DNA from: Vibrio furnissii CIP 102972
Lineage (GTDB): Bacteria > Pseudomonadota > Gammaproteobacteria > Enterobacterales > Vibrionaceae
DNA length: 64,000 nt
Reading direction: 5' to 3'
Assembly: GCF_000176175.1 (NCBI RefSeq)
Contig: NZ_ACZP01000020.1
Span: 1-64,000 of the forward strand
Shown here: positions 59,064 to 64,000 of the stretch, piece by piece
Layout: every line of letters begins with the position of its first letter
Numbering within the stretch: position 1 is the stretch's first letter
Position numbers and translations under genes: made by a program
Notes under the pieces: model-generated
Database searches by the model: none
Seen by the model: only the letters and a program-made list of their open reading frames with translations
Told to the model about the DNA's origin: nothing

Positions 59064-60596
59064 TTAAGCCTGAGGACGCATTGCTGGGAACAGGATCACG
59101 TCACGGATGGTGTGCGAGTTGGTAAACAGCATCGCCAGACGGTCGATACCGATGCCTTGACCAGCCGTTGGTGGTAGGCCGTGTTCCAGTGCAGTGATGT
59201 AGTCTGCATCGTAGAACATCGCTTCGTCATCACCTGCATCTTTCGCTTCAACCTGCGCTTTAAAGCGTGCGTCTTGGTCTTCCGCATCGTTCAGCTCAGA
59301 GAAGCCGTTCGCCACTTCACGGCCGCCGATGAAGAACTCGAAACGGTCAGTGATGAATGGGAAATCATCGTTACGACGGGCCAGAGGCGAGATATCCGCT
59401 GGGTAGCCAGTGATGAACGTTGGCTGAATCAGTTTAGGCTCTGCGGTTTCACCGAAGATCTCTTCCAGCAACTGACCACATGTCCAGAACGGTTCCACTT
59501 CCACATGCACTGATTTCGCGATCGCCACCATGTGCTCACGGTCTTGAACTTTGTCGTAATCCAGCGCTTGGATCTCTGCGTGGTCTGGGTTGTAGTGTTT
59601 GATCGCGTCGAGCATGCTCATGCGCGCGTATTGACCGCCAAACTCAACCATTTCATCGCCGTAAGGCATTGACGTTGAACCCAGAACGTTCATCGCAACC
59701 GTGCTCAGCATCTCTTCAGTCAGATCCATCAGATCTTTGTAGTCCGCGTACGCTTGGTAGAATTCCATCATGGTGAATTCTGGGTTGTGACGAGGTGACA
59801 GACCTTCGTTACGGAAGTTACGGTTGATTTCAAACACACGGTCAAACCCGCCCACAACCAGACGTTTCAAGTACAGCTCTGGTGCGATACGCAGGTACAT
59901 GTCGATGTCCAGTGCGTTGTGGTGTGTGATGAATGGACGTGCAGATGCACCACCCGGGATCACGTGCATCATTGGCGTTTCAACTTCCAAGTAGCCTTTT
60001 GAGCTCATGAAGTTACGAATAGCCGCGACCAGCTTAGAACGGATGATGAATGCTTTGCGTGAGTCTTCGTTGACGATCAGGTCAACGTAACGTTGACGGT
60101 AACGCATTTCTTGGTCAGTCAGGCCGTGGAATTTTTCTGGCAGAGGACGCAGTGCTTTGGTCAGCAGTTCGTACTCTTCCATGTTCACATACAGGTCGCC
60201 TTTGCCTGATTTGTGAAGTGCGCCTTTCACACCGATGATGTCACCGATGTCCAGACCTTGGTATTTCTCTTTCAGTTCTTTTTGAACATCTTTTGCAGCG
60301 TAAGCCTGAATGCGACCCGAGGTTTCCTGAATCACCAGGAATGGACCACGTTTCGCCATCACACGACCCGCGATCGCCACGATGTGGTTCAGCGCTTCCA
60401 GTTCTTCTTTGGTCTTTTCACCGAACTCAGCTTGCAGATCACCCGCGAGGCTGTCACGACGGAAGTCATTTGGGTGACCGTTCGCCTTACAACCCTTACG
60501 AATGTGCTCTAACTTGCTGCGACGCTCTGCAATCAGTTTGTTTTCTTCTTGCGCGATTTGCTCTTGATTCGTTTCGTTTTGAACAGCATCAGTCAT
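59064..60596 (-). CDS. lysS: Lysyl-tRNA synthetase, class II
   Basis: 510 aa. N-terminal OB-fold anticodon domain (about 70-175; VAIAGRVMAKRGPFLVIQETSGRIQAY) and class II core with motif 1 near FMSSKGYLEVETPMM, motif 2 FRNEGLSPRHNPEFTMMEFYQAY and motif 3 GIGIDRLAMLF. Downstream gene of the prfB-lysS operon, 32 bp after prfB, as in E. coli. Confidence 0.98.
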   Translation of the reverse strand: MTDAVQNETNQEQIAQEENKLIAERRSKLEHIRKGCKANGHPNDFRRDSLAGDLQAEFGEKTKEELEALNHIVAIAGRVMAKRGPFLVIQETSGRIQAYAAKDVQKELKEKYQGLDIGDIIGVKGALHKSGKGDLYVNMEEYELLTKALRPLPEKFHGLTDQEMRYRQRYVDLIVNEDSRKAFIIRSKLVAAIRNFMSSKGYLEVETPMMHVIPGGASARPFITHHNALDIDMYLRIAPELYLKRLVVGGFDRVFEINRNFRNEGLSPRHNPEFTMMEFYQAYADYKDLMDLTEEMLSTVAMNVLGSTSMPYGDEMVEFGGQYARMSMLDAIKHYNPDHAEIQALDYDKVQDREHMVAIAKSVHVEVEPFWTCGQLLEEIFGETAEPKLIQPTFITGYPADISPLARRNDDFPFITDRFEFFIGGREVANGFSELNDAEDQDARFKAQVEAKDAGDDEAMFYDADYITALEHGLPPTAGQGIGIDRLAMLFTNSHTIRDVILFPAMRPQA

Positions 60597-60628
60597 TTTG
60601 CATGTACCCTGTTTTGTCGGTAAAAAGC

Positions 60629-61727
60629 TTAAAGACCTGATTTCAGGCTAGCTTCGATAAATTTGTCTAAGTCACCGTCAAGAACCGCTTGTGTATTGCG
60701 GTTTTCAACGCCGGTACGTAAATCTTTGATTCGTGAATCATCTAACACGTATGAACGGATTTGGCTACCCCAGCCGATGTCCGATTTCGCGTCTTCATTC
60801 GCTTGTTTCTCAGCATTCTGCTTTTGCAGCTCAAGTTCAAACAGTTTCGCACGCAGCTGTTTCATCGCTTGATCTTTGTTTTTGTGCTGAGAGCGGTCGT
60901 TTTGACACTGCACAACGGTGTTGGTTGGAAGGTGGGTAATACGTACCGCAGATTCCGTGGTGTTCACGTGCTGACCACCGGCACCCGAAGCGCGGTAAAC
61001 GTCGATGCGCAGATCCGCTGGGTTAATGTCGATGGCAATGTTGTCATCAATCTCTGGGTAAACAAACGCAGACGCAAATGACGTATGGCGACGACCACCG
61101 GAGTCAAAAGGTGACTTACGAACTAAACGGTGAACACCGGTTTCGGTACGCAACCAACCGTAAGCGTAGTCGCCCACGATGCGAACGGTCGCCGATTTCA
61201 GGCCCGCTACATCGCCTTCCGATACTTCAATCACTTCCGTTTTGAAGCCTTTCGCATCGGCCCAGCGCAGGTACATACGCAACATCATGGATGTCCAGTC
61301 TTGCGCTTCTGTACCACCAGAACCGGCTTGCAGGTCAAGGTAGCAATCTGACGAATCGTGGTCACCGGAGAACATACGGCGGAATTCCAGCTTCGCCAGC
61401 TTGCTTTCCAGTTCTTCCAGTTCAGGGCCAATTTCGTCAAATGTTTCTTGGTCTTCGGCTTCCACCGCCAGCTCCAAGAGACCTTCAACGTCATCCACAC
61501 CTTGGTCGAGTTGGTCAATGGTTTCCACAACCGCTTCTAGAGAAGAACGTTCTTTACCCAGCGCTTGCGCGCGCTCAGGTTCGTTCCACACATCCGGTTG
61601 TTCAAGTTCTGCGTTGACTTCTTCTAGACGCTCTTTTTTGGCGTCATAGTCAAAGATACCCCCTCAGGACGTTCGTGCGCTCTGACACATCCTGAATACG
61701 GTTTTTAATTGGATTGATTTCAAACAT
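60629..61727 (-). CDS. prfB: Peptide chain release factor 2, with programmed +1 frameshift
   Basis: RF2, 365 aa, read from two frames. The first 25 codons start at ATG 61727 (MFEINPIKNRIQ...) and end CTT-TGA; the rest (DYDAKKERLEEV..., then WNEPERAQALGKERSS) is in the +1 frame. It recognises UGA and UAA; the SPF tripeptide (RKSPFDSGGRRH) and the GGQ motif (GAGGQHVN) are present. The length equals E. coli RF2. The apparent break is normal autoregulation, not a pseudogene. Confidence 0.98.
61649..61664 (-). promoter_or_regulatory. RF2 +1 programmed frameshift site
   Basis: Minus strand: AGGGGG (61659-61664, internal Shine-Dalgarno), then TAT-CTT-TGA-C with the slippery CTT at 61653-61655 and in-frame TGA at 61650-61652. 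This is the canonical prfB element at codon 25/26. Confidence 0.97.
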
Positions 61728-61854
61728 GTTTGATTTTGACTTTATGAATAGAATTTAACCGCAGAATTCTACTGAAAAATGTGATGAAGATACAGGAAAA
61801 ATTCGCCTCACTGCGCAGGGTTTTTCGCGCTTCAGGCAGAAATTCTGCCCAAAT

Positions 61855-61880
61855 AAAAAAGGCGGATGATACCTCATCCG
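61855..61880 (-). terminator. Intrinsic terminator after brnQ
   Basis: On minus: GGCGGATGA-GGTA-TCATCCGCC followed by six T residues. Confidence 0.93.
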
Positions 61881-61901
61881 CCTTCACTTTGAATCGAGCG
61901 A

Positions 61902-63215
61902 TTACACCGTTTCGTGCTGCAGCTCATCCTGTACAGAGGTCGCCACGAAGAACATGCAAATCAGTGCAGCAAAGGTCGGTAGTACCCACCCCATGCCCAC
62001 ATCAAACAGAGGCAGCACGTCAAAGAATGACATGTCGGCACCAACCACTTTGGCGGCGTCGATCAACGCAAACAGGAATGCAACCAACGTCACCACGCGA
62101 AACGCAGCTTGTGGATTCGGTAATTTGTGACGCACAAATGCCAGCAGAACCAGCACAATCGCCACAGGGTACAGCGCCACCAGCACTGGAATCGACAGCG
62201 AAATCAGTTGTGCCAGACCCACGTTCGCAATGACCGCGCACGCTACACCGTTGATGATGACCCACGTGTGGTAAGGAATCTTGGTCACCGAGCTGAAGTA
62301 CTCTGAACACGCAGAAATCAGGCCAATCGCCGTGGTCAGACACGCCAACAAAACGATGGTCGACAGAACCACTTGGCCATAAGGACCAAACAGCGCTTGG
62401 ACATATTGGCTCAGAATAAAGCCGCCGTTGTCCGCACCGCCGGCAATCACCGAGCTGGTTGCGCCCAAGTAGAACAGCGAGATGTACACCGATGCCAAAC
62501 CAGCGGCCGCAATGAAGGCTGAGCTAATCAGGTATTTGGTGGTTGCACGGGATTCAGTGATGCCTTTGCTGCGCATCGCATCGACAATCAGCATGCCAAA
62601 CATCAGTGCCGCCAAAGTATCCATGGTGTTGTAACCTTCCAAGAAACCTTTGGTGAATGGCTGGGTGGCATACGGGCCAGATGCAGGCATCCACGCGCCT
62701 TGCGGGTCCATGAATACGCCAACAGCCAAAATGATCAAGCCGATAAACAGCGCAGGGGTTAGCAGTTTACCAATCAGGTCAATCAAACGGCCTTGTGACC
62801 AAGAGAAGAACATCGCCACCACAAAGAACAGCACTGAGAACGCAGTCAGGTGCATTTGCGAAGTTTCAGCAAACAGCGGGCTCACCGCCATTTCATACGC
62901 CACGAGGCCAGTACGCGGCGCCGCAAAAGCTGGACCGATAATGATAAAAATCAGCACCGCGATCAGCGTGGCCACTTTGACGGGTAAGTCTTTGGTGAGG
63001 TGTTGCCAGCTACCGCCCGCAATCGCCACAGCAATGATAGCCACCAAAGGAAGACCCACAGCCGTGAGCAGGAAGCCGCCCATGGCCGGCATCAAGTTTT
63101 CGCCCGCCATCTGGCCGGCCAATGGTGGAAAAATGATGTTCCCAGCGCCCAAGAAGAACGCGAAAAGCATAAAGCCTAAAGCGGCAATATCTGTTAGTTT
63201 TAACGTCTGCTTCAC
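61902..63215 (-). CDS. brnQ: Branched-chain amino acid:cation symporter BrnQ
   Basis: 437 aa, LIVCS family, about twelve membrane segments. The N-terminus FMLFAFFLGAGNIIFPPLAGQMAGEN is the family signature. It imports Leu, Ile and Val with Na+. GTG start at 63215 with AAGGG at 6 nt. It lies between prfB and trmN6. Confidence 0.95.
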   Translation of the reverse strand: MKQTLKLTDIAALGFMLFAFFLGAGNIIFPPLAGQMAGENLMPAMGGFLLTAVGLPLVAIIAVAIAGGSWQHLTKDLPVKVATLIAVLIFIIIGPAFAAPRTGLVAYEMAVSPLFAETSQMHLTAFSVLFFVVAMFFSWSQGRLIDLIGKLLTPALFIGLIILAVGVFMDPQGAWMPASGPYATQPFTKGFLEGYNTMDTLAALMFGMLIVDAMRSKGITESRATTKYLISSAFIAAAGLASVYISLFYLGATSSVIAGGADNGGFILSQYVQALFGPYGQVVLSTIVLLACLTTAIGLISACSEYFSSVTKIPYHTWVIINGVACAVIANVGLAQLISLSIPVLVALYPVAIVLVLLAFVRHKLPNPQAAFRVVTLVAFLFALIDAAKVVGADMSFFDVLPLFDVGMGWVLPTFAALICMFFVATSVQDELQHETV

Positions 63216-63521
63216 AGATAACCCTTATTAAAATGTCATGAATGTTGTGTGTGCATCCGGTGGAGATCCGACGTCCCCAACCTTAAATTAGGGGGCGAAT
63301 AATGACGAAACCATCGATATTTCGCAATAGCAAAGCAAAAAACACCACATTAATTTGCAACTATAAGAAAAAAGCAGTGAAAATCACTATTTGTTAAAAA
63401 ATAGATAGAACGATATTTCGATCAACCCAACCCACAAATTGACAACAACCAGAACAAAAATCCAAACAATAAAATAACAACAGACAGAATTACTTCAAGT
63501 TAAACAGAAATCGATATTTTC
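63216..63521. other. brnQ-trmN6 divergent intergenic region
   Basis: 306 bp, strongly AT-rich between 63300 and 63500. The brnQ leader side has short G/C runs (CCCC at 63275-63278, GGGGG at 63291-63295) that could form a weak hairpin. No gene or clear promoter assigned. Confidence 0.5.
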
Positions 63522-64000
63522 ATGAAAAGTAGCACGTTAAAGACTAAAGGCTTCAAATTTAAGCAATTTACCATTGAAGGGGGCCAAAGCGGCATGCCCG
63601 TCAGCACCGATGGCGTTTTGTTGGGCGCGTGGGCATTTGCCACCTCGCCGCAGCACATTCTCGATATCGGCACGGGCACCGGTTTGCTGGCCTTAATGTG
63701 CGCGCAGCGATTTCCGCAAGCGAGCATCACAGCAGTCGATATCGATGAACACGCGTTTCATGCCGCCAGCCACAACGTGGCGCACTCCCCATGGGCCAAT
63801 CGCATCCAGGTGGCGCAGCAAAACATTCTTCAAACCCAGCTCAACACGCCCGTCGATGCGATCATCTGTAACCCGCCCTATTTCAATGACGGCCAACAGT
63901 CGCAGCATGCGCAGCGCGCCACCGCGCGACACACCGACCGCTTAAATCATGGAGACTTACTGCAAGCAATGGCGCGCTTGCTGACGCCTCTCGGCACCGC
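63522..64000 (+). CDS. trmN6: tRNA1(Val) (adenine-37-N6)-methyltransferase TrmN6, partial
   Basis: First 159 codons; the gene runs off the right edge. SAM-dependent methyltransferase of the YfiC/TrmN6 family: KGFKFKQFTIEGGQSGMPVSTDGVLLGAWA at the start, SAM motif ILDIGTGTGLLALM, acidic VDIDEHA and the N6-adenine methylase motif NPPYF. It methylates A37 of tRNA-Val. ATG 63522; no strong Shine-Dalgarno. Confidence 0.92.
   Translation, partial: MKSSTLKTKGFKFKQFTIEGGQSGMPVSTDGVLLGAWAFATSPQHILDIGTGTGLLALMCAQRFPQASITAVDIDEHAFHAASHNVAHSPWANRIQVAQQNILQTQLNTPVDAIICNPPYFNDGQQSQHAQRATARHTDRLNHGDLLQAMARLLTPLGT

Noticed and set aside
60629..61727. prfB as a frameshifted pseudogene
   Set aside because: The shift occurs at the canonical AGGGGG...CTT-TGA-C programmed site, and the spliced product is full length.
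63275..63295. Attenuator or small RNA upstream of brnQ
   Set aside because: Pairing between the C and G runs is only four base pairs and no leader peptide rich in Leu, Ile or Val was found.

Overview
The window is a piece of the large chromosome of a Vibrio species, close to V. cholerae and probably nearer the V. furnissii/V. fluvialis side. From memory, gene order from the clpB end to the trmN6 end follows the V. cholerae VC0711-VC0661 block: clpB, pgeF, rluD, bamD, raiA, pheA, nspS, mbaA, yjjX, trpR, slt, ettA, a PilZ protein, tyrA, aroF, btsSR, nagZ, a CstA-family carrier, ispH, fkpB, lspA, ileS, ribF, murJ, rpsT, hlyU, nhaR, nptA, thyA, lgt, ptsP, rppH, mutH, vpsR, lysS, prfB, brnQ, trmN6. 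No insertion sequence, prophage, CRISPR array or tRNA gene was seen.

Layout. Positions 1-471 are the 5' end of a 16S rRNA gene on the minus strand, with leader, boxA and two tandem promoters up to about 874. Positions 961-7011 hold a purine locus: an 8-oxoguanine/guanine-type deaminase, an NMT1/THI5-like ABC importer, a CDA-fold deaminase and a 2OG-Fe(II) oxygenase. It carries three copies of an RNA element that I read as the NMT1 motif (xanthine-I riboswitch). In every copy the 3' strand of the closing stem is also complementary to the downstream Shine-Dalgarno or start codon. This is the most interesting part of the window.

Positions 7100-24900 contain ClpB, the rluD/bamD outer-membrane and ribosome genes, RaiA, the pheL-pheA attenuated operon, the NspS-MbaA norspermidine/c-di-GMP signalling operon, TrpR, Slt and EttA. 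Positions 24400-37000 hold a PilZ protein, aroF-tyrA with TyrR boxes, the BtsS/BtsR pyruvate-sensing system, the peptidoglycan-recycling genes nagZ/anmK/murQ, a cation antiporter, and the CstA-family carrier (BtsU-like) preceded by three direct repeats that fit BtsR. Positions 37100-53850 are mostly housekeeping (ispH-fkpB-lspA-ileS-ribF, murJ, rpsT, thyA-lgt, ptsP-rppH), plus hlyU, nhaR and an nptA gene with a good PHO box. Positions 53850-64000 contain an unusual noncoding gap rich in DnaA boxes and GATC, then mutH, an aldo/keto reductase, a DUF1127 gene with a new 39-codon small gene, vpsR, lysS-prfB (with the programmed +1 frameshift), brnQ and a truncated trmN6.

Themes. Purine enzymes converge on xanthine and urate under RNA control. 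Cyclic-di-GMP and biofilm control appears three times (NspS-MbaA, the PilZ protein, VpsR). Aromatic amino-acid synthesis has three layers of control (pheL attenuation, TYR boxes, TrpR). Two small open reading frames with strong ribosome-binding sites (13995-14153 and 57055-57174) are probably genes that automatic annotation would miss.
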